Positions 35,111-45,500 of a DNA stretch of 64,000 nucleotides are shown here, piece after piece. The notes below the pieces were generated by a model that did no database searches, was not told where the DNA came from, and was given only the letters and a program-made list of their open reading frames with translations. A program made the translations under genes and the position numbers. The stretch's first letter is position 1. Every line of letters begins with the position of its first letter. This DNA is from Burkholderiaceae bacterium (GTDB lineage: Bacteria > Pseudomonadota > Gammaproteobacteria > Burkholderiales > Burkholderiaceae_C): positions 248,001 through 312,000 of the forward strand of contig JAGOPK010000001.1 in assembly GCA_017992055.1 (NCBI GenBank). The letters are read 5' to 3'.

Positions 35111-35998
35111 ATGCCCTCAGTCTTTTCTCCCCGCCGCCGTCCCCTGCTCGGTGGCCTGGCCGCCGCCAGCCTGGCCCTGCTGTCCGCCTGTGCCAGCCTG
35201 GGCGATGCCGAGCCGCCGCCGGTGGCCATGAAGCACAGCGTGGTCGCGGTCACCGACCAGGCCGAGCTGGTGCGCTTCAACCCCGGCCAGCCGCAGCAGT
35301 GGCTGGGCGCGCCGGTCAAGCTGCAAGGCCTGGCCGCCGGTGAGCGCCTGCTGGGCATCGACTTCCGCATCTCGCGCGGCGTGCTGTTCGGCCTGACCTC
35401 GGGCGGCCGCCTGGTCACCATCGACACCGCCAGCGGCCGCCTCAGCCCCGTGGGCAGTGGCGCGCCGCTGGCCCTGCCCGGTGGCGGCGGCGGCCGCTAC
35501 GGCTTCGACTTCAACCCGGCGGCCGACCGCGTGCGCGTGGTCGCCGAGGACGGCAGCAATCTGCGCCTGCATCCCGACACCGGCGCCGTGGCCGCCACCG
35601 ATCCCAACCTGCGCTATGCCGAGGGCGATGCACGCGCCGGCCAGGCGCCGCGGGTCACGGCCGCCGGCTACACCTACAACAAGCGCGACGACAAGCTGAC
35701 CACCAACTACGCGCTGGACATCGCCGCCGGCAGCCTGGTGATGCAGGGCTCGCTGGAGGGCACGACGCCGGTGGTCTCGCCCAATACCGGCCTGCTGCGC
35801 ACCGTGGGCGCGCTGGGCACTGGCGCGGTCGACGATGCGGCCTTCGACATCGCCGACGTGGACAACACCGCGCTGGCCGCGCTGCGCGTGGGCGGCCGCA
35901 CCCGCCTGCACCGCGTGGACCTGGCCACCGGCCGCGCCACGCTGCTGGGCACGGTGGGCCAGGGCCGTGCGCTGTGGGGCATGGCCATCGAGCCCTGA
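35111..35998 (+). CDS. DUF4394 lipoprotein
   Basis: A 295-residue predicted lipoprotein (lipobox LLSAC, Cys27) of the DUF4394 type. The repeated beta-propeller-like segments LLGIDFRISRGVLFGLT, YGFDFNPAADRVRVVAEDGSNLRLHP and YTYNKRDDKLTTNYALD are characteristic. The function is unknown. The 238-base region upstream shows no promoter I can defend. It is convergent with the TonB-dependent receptor. Confidence 0.85.
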   Translation: MPSVFSPRRRPLLGGLAAASLALLSACASLGDAEPPPVAMKHSVVAVTDQAELVRFNPGQPQQWLGAPVKLQGLAAGERLLGIDFRISRGVLFGLTSGGRLVTIDTASGRLSPVGSGAPLALPGGGGGRYGFDFNPAADRVRVVAEDGSNLRLHPDTGAVAATDPNLRYAEGDARAGQAPRVTAAGYTYNKRDDKLTTNYALDIAAGSLVMQGSLEGTTPVVSPNTGLLRTVGALGTGAVDDAAFDIADVDNTALAALRVGGRTRLHRVDLATGRATLLGTVGQGRALWGMAIEP

Positions 35999-38308
35999 TC
36001 AGAACCGCAGTTCGGCGCGCAGGTTGACCGTGGTGTAGGTCTTGGTCCAGTTGTCGCTGCGCTGCGAGGCGCCGCTGTCCAGCAGCACGGCCGTGCCGCT
36101 GTCGAAGGGCGAGGCGCCGGCGTTGCTGACCGTCAGCCGCGCCGCGGCCTGCGCGCCGAAGCGCCACAGCGCATAGGCATCGACCTGGCTCTTGCGGCCC
36201 TGGCGCGCCGACTGGCCCTCGAACTGCTGCACCTCGAAGGACGGTGTGTAGTTCCAGCTGCCGCCCACGGTCAGCGGCGTGCCGCGGATCGGCCAGTCGG
36301 CGCCCAGGTTCAGCGTCGCCTTGGGCTGGCCTTCGAGCCGGTTGTTGGGTCCGGGCACGCCGTCCACGCTGGACCACATCAGGCTGGTATTGGCGCGCAG
36401 CTGCAGCGGCAGGTCGGTGGCCCACAGGTCCTGGGCGCGCAGCTTGGCCTCCAGCTCCAGGCCGGCGGCGTCGGCGCGGCCGATGTTCTGCGGCCGCGAC
36501 ACATAACGCGGCGCGCTGGACCAGAACGGCTGCTCCAGCGTGGTGACGTTGCGGATCAGGTCGTCGATGCGGCGCCAGTAGGCATTGGCGCTGAGCACGC
36601 CGCCGCCGTCGAGGTAATGCTCGAAGGCCAGCTCCAGGCCCATCGCCAGCTCGGGCTTCAGCGCCGGGTTGCCGATGCGGTCGGGGCTCAGCGGGTCGTT
36701 GCTCTGGTCCAGGTCCGGGTACTTGGACGAGGTCGACAGCCGGCCGATCATCTGGTTGGTGTTGGGGCTGCGGTAGCTGCGCGTCAGGCTCATGCGCAGC
36801 TGGTCGCGCACATCGGGCAGGCGGTAGACCAGGTGGGCCAGCGGCGTGAACACGCTGCTGCGGTTGCTCACCGGCTGGGCCGCGGTGTCGCTTTGCGTGC
36901 GGATGCCTTCCCAGCGTGCGCCGACGTAGAAGCTCAGCTGCTTGGTCCACTCCCACTCGTCCTGCGCATACAGCGCGGCGCGCGAGACGCGGGCCTCCAG
37001 GTTCTCGCCGAACTCCACCGTCGCCGGGTCTGGAATGCCGTTGATCAGGCTGACCCGGCTGTCGCGGCGCCGGCTGTGCTCCAGTTCCCAGCCGACGCTG
37101 ACGCTGTGCGACTCGCCCAGCAGCTGCTGGAACTTGCCGTTCAGGTCCAGGCCGGTCTCGCGCGCCTTCGAGTCTTCCTGGCGTTCACGCTGGCCGGCGC
37201 TGAGCAGGGCGGCCGTGCCGCCGGTCTCGATGCGCTGGCTGTGGCTTTCGCTGCTGGCCAGGCGGCCGCCGAAGCGCAGGTTCAGCCGCCCGCCATTGCC
37301 CAGCGTGCTGGCCCAGTTGCCGGCCAGCCGGCCCATCTGCTGCTGCGACTCGCCCTCGCCTTCGGCCAGGGTGTAGGCTGGCAGCTCGCCGACGTTCTGC
37401 TGCAGCCGCGTGCTGCTGCGGCTGTCGCCGCGCGAGGCATTGAAGAAGGGCTGCAGCTCCAGCGTCGAGCCCGGCGCCAGCCGGAACTGCAGGCGCACGG
37501 TGGTGAACAGGCCGCTGCGCTGGCCGCGGCTGCGCGAGGCGCTGTCCTGGTCTTCCGTCAGGTCGCCGTCGGCCTCGCGCGATTGGCTGTGGCTGCGCGA
37601 TTCACTGTCCTGGCCGCCGTGCATCAGGTTGGCCGTCAGGTTGTAGTTGAAGGCCTCGGTCTGGCCGGTGTACTGCAGGCTGCCGCCGGCCTGCGGCCGG
37701 CTGCCGTCGACACCGGCGCCCACGCGCAGTTCCTGGTTGCGGCGCTTGAAGTCGCTGCGCATGACCACGTTGATGGTGCCGGCGATGGCGCGCGTGCCGT
37801 ATTCGGCCACCGGCGCGCGCATGACCTCGATGCGCTCGATCTGCTCGGGCGGGATGGTGTCCAGCGAGAAGCCCGGCGGCACGCGCTGGCCGTCGATCAG
37901 GATCTGCGTGTAGCCGCCGCCCATGCCGCGCATGCGCGGGCCGCTGCCACGCCCGGGCGGGCCGCCCATGGTCACGCCGGGCAGGCGCTTGAGCACATCG
38001 CCCAGCGAGGCATCGCCCATGCGGTCCAGCTCCTCGCGGCCGATGACGATGCGCCCGGCCACCGCGCGGCGGCGCTCGTCGACGGTGGGGTCGCTGCTCT
38101 GCGCGCCGGTGATCTCCACCCGCTGCGGCTCGGTCGCCGGGGGCGGCGTGGCTGGCCGGGCCGGCCGGTTGGCGGCCGGCGGGCGCACCGGGGCCGAGGC
38201 GGCGGCGGCCGGCGCCGGGGCGGCGTTCTGCGCCAGGCTGGCGCCATGGGCGATCAGCAGGGCGGCGGTGGCAAGGGCGGTGCGACGGGGGGCGAAAGAC
38301 TGGGGCAT
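35999..38308 (-). CDS. TonB-dependent outer-membrane receptor
   Basis: A 769-residue outer-membrane receptor. After a signal peptide and an Ala/Pro-rich linker comes the plug (VIGREELDRMGDASLGDVLKRLPGV, MRGMGGGYTQILIDGQRVP) and a 22-stranded-type barrel ending in aromatic Phe (NLRAELRF). Barrel segments with many SR/SQ repeats (residues 250-300) form an extracellular loop. The ligand is unknown; no transporter or regulator partner is adjacent. The GGAG-like upstream context of the ATG at 38308 is weak. Confidence 0.92.
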   Translation of the reverse strand: MPQSFAPRRTALATAALLIAHGASLAQNAAPAPAAAASAPVRPPAANRPARPATPPPATEPQRVEITGAQSSDPTVDERRRAVAGRIVIGREELDRMGDASLGDVLKRLPGVTMGGPPGRGSGPRMRGMGGGYTQILIDGQRVPPGFSLDTIPPEQIERIEVMRAPVAEYGTRAIAGTINVVMRSDFKRRNQELRVGAGVDGSRPQAGGSLQYTGQTEAFNYNLTANLMHGGQDSESRSHSQSREADGDLTEDQDSASRSRGQRSGLFTTVRLQFRLAPGSTLELQPFFNASRGDSRSSTRLQQNVGELPAYTLAEGEGESQQQMGRLAGNWASTLGNGGRLNLRFGGRLASSESHSQRIETGGTAALLSAGQRERQEDSKARETGLDLNGKFQQLLGESHSVSVGWELEHSRRRDSRVSLINGIPDPATVEFGENLEARVSRAALYAQDEWEWTKQLSFYVGARWEGIRTQSDTAAQPVSNRSSVFTPLAHLVYRLPDVRDQLRMSLTRSYRSPNTNQMIGRLSTSSKYPDLDQSNDPLSPDRIGNPALKPELAMGLELAFEHYLDGGGVLSANAYWRRIDDLIRNVTTLEQPFWSSAPRYVSRPQNIGRADAAGLELEAKLRAQDLWATDLPLQLRANTSLMWSSVDGVPGPNNRLEGQPKATLNLGADWPIRGTPLTVGGSWNYTPSFEVQQFEGQSARQGRKSQVDAYALWRFGAQAAARLTVSNAGASPFDSGTAVLLDSGASQRSDNWTKTYTTVNLRAELRF

Positions 38309-38432
38309 GGCGAGGGCAATGTGGCCAGCGTTTGTATCCGGTTTGTGAAGACCGGGCCGGACGGCGCCCTCGCGCGACGGCCTGAGCCTTGCGGGGGCTG
38401 GACGGCGGCGGCCCGGTGGCGGCCCGGTGGCG

Positions 38433-39545
38433 TCAGCGCCGCTCGACGATGGCCGGCGCCAGCTGCAGCGCCTCGCGCAGCCGCACGGCGGCCTGGTCGG
38501 CCTCCTGGCGGCTGGCATAGGGCCCGGCCTGCAGCCGGTGCAGGCCACGCTCGCTGAACAGCGCCAGCAGCGGCGACAGCCAGTCGGCCGCACCGGCCAC
38601 GCGCTGGCGGAAGCCGACCGCGCCATCGCGGTCGCGGAAGGCGCCCAGCTGCAGCCACCAGCCGGCTGCGGCCTTGGCGGCCGTGGCCGTGCCGGCCTCG
38701 GCCAGCGGCTGGCCGGGTGGCGGCGCCGGCGGCAGCGGCGCCAGCGCGCCGCGCAGCGCCGGGCGCTCGCGCAGCAGGGCGGTCAGCGCATCGCCGCGCG
38801 GCGGCTCGTCCTCGGCGGCGGCGCGTGGCGAGGACGGCGGCGCGGCCGTGGCCACGGCGGTGTCGTCCAGCACCAGGCCCGGCACCGGCGTCATGCGCGG
38901 CTCGCGCCAGCGCCCGGCGCGGATCTCGTCGTGGGTGATGCGCGTCACCTCCACCGGCGCCACGCCGCCCAGCAGGCCCAGCTTCCAGGCCGCGGTGTAG
39001 CTGAGGTCGACCACGCGGTCGCTGTGGAAGGGGCCGCGGTCGTTGATGCGCACCACCACCTCGCGGCCATTGGCCGGATTGCGCACCCGGGCATAGCTGG
39101 GCAGCGGCATGGTCTTGTGCGCCGCGCTCATCGCATACATGTCGTACAGCTCGCCGGTGGCCGTGGGTCGGCCGTGGAACTTGCGGCCGTACCAGCTGGC
39201 CAGGCCGCGCTCGGTCAGCGCCACGTCGGTGCTGGCCGGCTCGTAGCGCTGGCCCAGCACCTCGTAGGGCTTGTTCGGGCCGCCGACGCGCAGCGGCTCG
39301 ATGCGCGGCTCGGCATCGGGCACGCGGTGCAGGTCGGGCGGCGGATTGGCGCCGGGGCCGTCGCGCGAGGCATCTGCGCCCGGTGGCACGGCCACCGGCG
39401 CCTGCGGCACGCGGCCGGGGCGGCTGCCCCCTTCGGCCGGCCGCGGCGGCGTGCTGCCGCAGGCCGCCAGCAGCAGGGCCAGCAGCAGCGCCAGGGACTG
39501 CGCGCCGGGGCGTGGGAGGAAGAAAGGGCCGGGCCGTTGTTGCAC
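38433..39545 (-). CDS. rlpA: RlpA-type septal lytic transglycosylase lipoprotein
   Basis: A 370-residue lipoprotein. The lipobox LLAACGS (Cys29) is followed by a Pro-rich linker, the double-psi beta-barrel domain (GLASWYGRKFHGRPTATGE, MPLPSYARVRN, VRINDRGPFHSDRVVDLS) and a C-terminal SPOR domain (WLQLGAFRDRDGAVGF, LHRLQAGPYASRQEAD) that binds denuded peptidoglycan at the septum. RlpA cleaves glycan strands lacking stem peptides. The GTG start at 39545 is used. It lies just downstream of the giant CHAT gene, same strand. Confidence 0.93.
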   Translation of the reverse strand: MQQRPGPFFLPRPGAQSLALLLALLLAACGSTPPRPAEGGSRPGRVPQAPVAVPPGADASRDGPGANPPPDLHRVPDAEPRIEPLRVGGPNKPYEVLGQRYEPASTDVALTERGLASWYGRKFHGRPTATGELYDMYAMSAAHKTMPLPSYARVRNPANGREVVVRINDRGPFHSDRVVDLSYTAAWKLGLLGGVAPVEVTRITHDEIRAGRWREPRMTPVPGLVLDDTAVATAAPPSSPRAAAEDEPPRGDALTALLRERPALRGALAPLPPAPPPGQPLAEAGTATAAKAAAGWWLQLGAFRDRDGAVGFRQRVAGAADWLSPLLALFSERGLHRLQAGPYASRQEADQAAVRLREALQLAPAIVERR

Positions 39546-39571
39546 GGCCGCAACCCTACACCAGACGCCAG

Positions 39572-42500
39572 TCAGGCGGCGGGCTTGCGACGGCGGCGTG
39601 GGGCGGCCTTCTTGGCCGGGACGGCTGCCGGCGCTGCTTGGGCCGGCGCTGGCCCGGCCGGCGCCGCGGCGGTGGGCGACAGCCGGCCGGCCAGCTCCCG
39701 CAGGCGCTGCGCCAGGGTCGGCTGGCCACGCAGCGCCAGCAGCTCGGCCAGCATGCGCTGCTGGCTGAGCACCGAGTCCAGCAGCCGCGGCGCGATGGCC
39801 ACGCCGGTCATGGCCTGGCTGTAGCCGCTGGCCAGCGACTGCACGCGGGCCTCGCCGGCCGCGCCGGCATCGGCCAGCGTGCCGTCCAGCAGGGCCGCGG
39901 CCAGGTCGGCATCGGCGGCCATCACGGCATCCCAGGGATCGCGGCTGTGCGCATGGCGGCGCGCGGCCACGCTGGCACAGCGGCGGGCGGCGGCCAGGCG
40001 CGACGGCTGCGCCGCGCGGGCATAGTCCTCGGCCTCGGGCGCCACGGCCACCAGCATCAGCGCATTCAGCATCGCATAGGGCTGGGCGGGTTCGGCATCC
40101 AGCGGGCCGGCGGCCGCGCCATACCAGCTGGCGGCATCGCGCAGCGCGGCCTCCATCGCGCCGCGGTGGCGGCGTGCGTCGTCGGGCCGCGCCGCGGCGG
40201 CGCGCGCATGCAGCACGGCCAGGCGCTTGAAGGCGCTGCCCAGCAGGCTGGCGCGCTCGGGGCTGGCGATCACGTTGGCCGGCGACACCGCCTGCTCCGG
40301 CGGCTGCTCGGCACCCAGGCGCAGCAGGTCGACCAGGCGGGCGATGGCGCTGCGCACCAGGGCCAGGCCGGCGTCGAGGTCGGCGGTGCCGCGGCCTTCG
40401 TCCAGACGTTCACCCAGACGCTCGCCATGGCGGGCTTCGAGGTTGGCCAGCTGCTCGACGGCATCCACCGGCGCCTGCGCGCCCAGCGTGCCGCGGCCCA
40501 GGCCGGCGCGGTCGCGGATGGCGCGCAGATACCAGTCGCGGGCCTCGGCAAAAAACGCCGGGCCCAGGTCGGCCAGCAGCCGCGCCACGGCCACCGCCAC
40601 GTCGGGCCGCTCCAGCCAGGATGCGGCGCCGACGGCCGGGGCCTGCAGCGCCTGCAGGCGCTGGCGCAGCGCCTGCGCCTGCTGCTCGGCCTGGGCGGCG
40701 CCGGGCGGCGGGCCCAGGCGCGCCAGCGCGCGGCGCTGCTGCTGCAGCTCGTCGATCAGCTCGGCCGGCGCCACCGGCAGCGGCGCGGCGGCATCGACCC
40801 GGCCGCTGCCGGCCTTGTCGTCGTCGGGCTTGGGCTCCAGGCGCCAGCCCGGATCGCCATAGGCCTGGTAGGCGCCCCAGGTGGTGCACTGCGGCATGCG
40901 CTCATGCACCCGGCGCCGCGCCTGGCGCACGGCATCGCCGAAGGCCAGGCGCTCGGCCAGCAGGCCGCGGTACAGGGTTTCGGCAAACAGCGTCGCCGCC
41001 TGGTCGCTGACGGCCCAGCCGGCCACCACCACGGCGCGCACGCCGACCTCGATCAGCTCGCGCGCCACGCTGTAGGCCAGGCGGTTCAGCGGCGTCGGCG
41101 CACGGTCCATCTGGCCCAGGTGGCAGCAGTTCAGGAACACCAGCTCGGGCACGCTGTCCATGGCGCCGATCTCGGCCGCGCCCAGCATCAGGCCGTCGGA
41201 CAGGACCACGCCGGTGCGCTGCTGGCCATCCACATGGCGCAGATCGGTCACGCCGTGGGCCGCCACGTGCAGCACGCGCCAGGGCCGCGCCAGCAGCTGG
41301 TTGACGATGCCCAGCGCGCGCTCGCCGGGGCCGATGGCGGTGGCCACCTGCCATTGCTGGCCGCGCAGCAGCTCGGCCACGGCACGCGCCTCGCGCTCGG
41401 CGCCGGGCAGGGTGTCGAGGTCGCCGAAGCTGCGGCCATCGGCATCGCTGAAGGCCTGGCCGAAGCCCTCGCTGCTGGGGTTGCCGATGACCAGGGCGCA
41501 GCGCTCGGCCGTCTGCCTCACGCGCGGGCGAAAGCGCGTGGACGACAGCTGGCGCACCAGGCCGGCCTGCACCGCCAGCGGCCGGCCGTCGACCTGCATC
41601 AGCTCCCAGGGCAGATTGGCGGTGGCGCCGTCGACCACCAGCACGGTGCGGTCGAACTGGCGCACCGTGTCCTTCAGGTCGTGCGGCACCAGCAGCTGGA
41701 ACAGCGTGTGGCCGAAGGCCGGGTCCACCGCCTCGGCAAAGATCTGCTGGTCGACCAGGCGCTCGACCAGGCCCGGCTGGCGCTGCTGCACCACGGTCTC
41801 GACACGCGCCCGGCCCGAGCCCAGGTACAGAAAGCGCAGCCGGTCTGCCAGCACGCGCTGCATGCCGCGTGGCCGGCGGCCGGCGCCACGCGCGCTGCGG
41901 GCCAGCGGATGGTCCTCGGCCCCATCGTCGCCGGCCTCGTCGGCCGTGGCGGCGTCGGCGATCATCAGCCGCGACCAGTAGCTGGCGGTCTGCGCATCCT
42001 GCAGGCGCTGGCGCACGCCCTCGCCCTCGGCCAGCAGCGGCGCGGCCTCGATGCGGCAGCGCAGGCTGCGCTCGGCATTCAGCGTGGCGGCCACGCGCTG
42101 CAGCGCCCGCGTGGCCGAGATGGCGGTGTCGCGGTACAGCTCGACGATCTCCAGGTCGGCGACATGCCAGGGCGCGCCGGTGGCCTCGTTGAACTTGCGG
42201 TTGGCCTCCAGCACGCCGCGCAGCAGCGCGCCCACCGCATCGCCCAGGCTCAGCTGGGCCGAGGAGTTGTAGCCCAGCAGCAGGCTGGCCAGCGGCACGC
42301 CGGCCTCGGCCTCGTCGACGGCGGCGCTGCCGGCCTCGTCGTGCAGTTGCAGCAGCAGGCGCAGCACGGCGGCGCGCACGGCCTCGGTCAGCGCCGAGGC
42401 GCCCAGCGTGCCGTCGTAGGCGCCGAGTCCGGCGACCACCGCGCCGCGCCGGCTGCCACGCGCGCGCTCCATCGCATTGGCCTGCGGCAGCACCACGGTG

Positions 42501-45500
42501 GCGCTGCCCAGCGGGCCGGCATACATGCCCAGGTCGTAGCGCTTGTGCAGCATGCCGCCGACCAGCTCGCGGTCGATCAGGGCCTCGGCGCCGGCAATCG
42601 CATCCTGCTCGTAGTGGCCGACCAGGATCGGCCGCTGTACCTCGCGCAGGTCCATCGCGCGCACGCGCACCGCCAGGCTGCGGCCGCGCGGCCGGGCCGG
42701 CGTGCGCGGCCGGCGCGCCAGCAGGGCATTGGCCAGCTCGGCATCGCTGGGCGTCTGCGGCGGGCCGGCCTCGTAGGCCCGCGGCGCGGCAGCGGCCTCG
42801 GCCGCATCACGGACCGCGGGCGGGCTGGTCATCAGCAGGCCGGGCTCGCCACGCGACAGCAGGGATTCGATGGACTCGAAATAGGCCGGCGTATCGGCCA
42901 GCGAGCCATGCTCGGCCGGCATGTACAGGTACTGGCCCACGCCGGCCGCCAGCTTGCCCGAGGCCCAGCTGACCGTGCCGTCGCCATGCGGCGTGGCCAG
43001 CATCTGCCAGCGGCCGTTGCGCTTGACGAGGCCACAGGCGGTGCGCGAGGCGCAGCCGTGCACGTAGAACACCCGCTGCGCATGGGCCGCCGGCAGCGCG
43101 GTGGCGGCGGCGCCCTGGTCCCACAGCCAGCGCGCGCTGGACAGCACCGCAGCCGAGGGCGTGCCGACCACGCCGTTGCCGAACCAGAAGTCGCGCAGCT
43201 CGGTCTTCAGCTGGGTCCAGACCGCGGGCTGGAAGTAGTCGGCCAGCTGCTCGCCGCCGCTGTCGGCAAAGCCCGGCCGCGGCAGCAGCGACAGCGCGCC
43301 GCGGAAGCCGACCACGATGTCCAGCACCTGCTGCAGGCTGTGCCTGAAGTCGGCGCGGCCCAGCATGCGGATCATGTCGCTCTTGCCGATCAGGGTCTCG
43401 ACCATCTGGTGCGAACCCTGGTTGGGCGTGCCCAGCATGATGAAGCGCGCGCCGTCGCGGGCCATCAGCTCCTGCCACAGCGCCGCATGGCGCACGGCCA
43501 GCGCACGCACCACCAGGCCGCCCATGCTGTGGGCCAGCACGCGCACCGGGCGCTGCGCCTGGCCCGACGATGGCGAGGCCTGCGTGGCATCGAGCGCGGC
43601 ACGCAGCCGCGGCGCCAGCGCATCGGCCAGGCGGTCCAGCGGCAGCCGCCAGTCGTAGGCGAAGGTCTCGACGCGGTGCGTGGCGGCCAGGTGGTCGCAC
43701 AGATCGCCATAGGCCAGGTTGACCAGCTTCTCGGCCTCAACATCGGGCCGGCCGTCGGCCAGCTTGGCCAGGCCGCCGGCCAGCAGGTCGGCCGGATCGA
43801 GCCAGACGCGGTCGCTGCGCCGCACCCACAGGTGCGAGCCCATCACGCCGGGCAGCAGCAGCACCAGCGGCAGCGTGGCCGCATCGACGCCACGCGAGGC
43901 GCTGCGTGCGGCCGAGCGGGCGCGCTCCTCCTCCAGGCCGGGCTCGGCCGCCAGCGCCGGCAGCGGCGCAAACTGCGGCAGGGCCAGCGGCTCGGGCGAG
44001 GCCAGCCACTGGCGCAGGCCCTCGCGCGTGCCGGCATTGCTGAAGTAGCGGAAGTGGTTGACCTCGGGCCCCTGGTCGAACAGCAGGCGCGCATTGGCCG
44101 GCCGGGCGATGCCGGCGCTCATCGAGTCGCTGTCGACCACCAGGTCGTTGTCGACGCCGTCGAAGAACATGTGGTCGGTGAACAGCACGCCCAGGCGCTT
44201 GAACAGGCCGCCGCCCTCGATGTCGCCGGCGATCAGGCCCAGCGCCAGGCCACGCTGGCTGGGCGCACGCGCCAGCAGCCGGGCGATCGGGCTTTCGGGC
44301 AGCATGGCCTCGATGCCCGGCACCAGGTTGGGCCGGGTGCGGTTCTTGGCGATCTCCAGCACCACGCGCTTGAAGGCCGAATACAGCGGGCTGCCGGCCA
44401 GCAGCGGGACCAGGCCGATCAGCGACAGCAGGCCCGACAGGAACACGTCGAAGTTGCCGCTGGCCAGGCGCGTGCCACGCGCCGGGCTGGCCACGCGCAC
44501 ATAGCGCTCGATGCGCAGCTGCTTGTCGCGCAGCAGCGCGGCCAGCTCGCGCAGCTCCTCGCGCTGGCGGGCGTAGACGCGCTGCAGCTCGGCGGCGACG
44601 CGCTCGCGGTCGTCCTCGGGCACATTGCCGAGGGCCACGCTGTCCAGCGCATAGGCCTCGATCAGCGCGGCCGCGGCCGGCGTGTCCAGGTCGTGCAGGC
44701 ACAGCAGGTCACCGACCAGGCCGCCGCGCGAATGCGTGACCAGGTGCAGGCGCGCGCCGGCCGGCAGCGTGCGCGCCAGCTGCAGCGCATTGCCGATCGG
44801 GCTTTCGCTGAGCGTGCGGTGGTCGAAGGCATAGATGCGCTCGCCGTACTGCTGGGCCAGGGCTGGCCACAGGTTGCCGGTCTGCACATCGCCAAAGCCG
44901 CCGGCGGTGCTGGAGGCCGTGCCATGGATGAACAGCAGGGCCGGGCCCAGGGCGCATTCACGCTGCAGGCGCGGATCGTCCTGCGGCGCGAACAGCGTGC
45001 CGGGCTTGGCCTCGCCGGCCTGCCAGCGGTACAGGCCGTGGGCGCGGCCATGGCGGTCCTCGATGGCCCACATCAGCGCCTTGGTGCCCCACCAGCTGAC
45101 GCCCAGCTGGGCCAGGGCGTCGCCGGCGGCATCGCCCAGCCATTCGCGCAGCTTGTCTTGCGCGGCACTGGTGATGGCATCGCCGACGCGGCCCACGTCC
45201 AGCGTGGTGACGCGGGTGACCAGGCGCTGCGCGACCTCGCTGCGCACGGCGCGCGTGCCGGCGGCGCGGGTCTCCAGCGCCGCCAGGTCCAGGCTGCCGT
45301 CGGCACCCAGCGCATCGGGCGCCAGCTGGGCCAGCGTGCGCTGCAGGTTGTCGGGGCTGGTGTAGACGGTGATGCCGCCGTCCAGCTCGATGGCCAGCAC
45401 CTGGCCCGGCGCGGCGGCCAGCGATTCGGGCGCGGCGCCCGGTGCGCCACGCGAGGCCGGCGCCAGGTCCACCGTGCCCACGGCCTGCACCCAGCCGCTG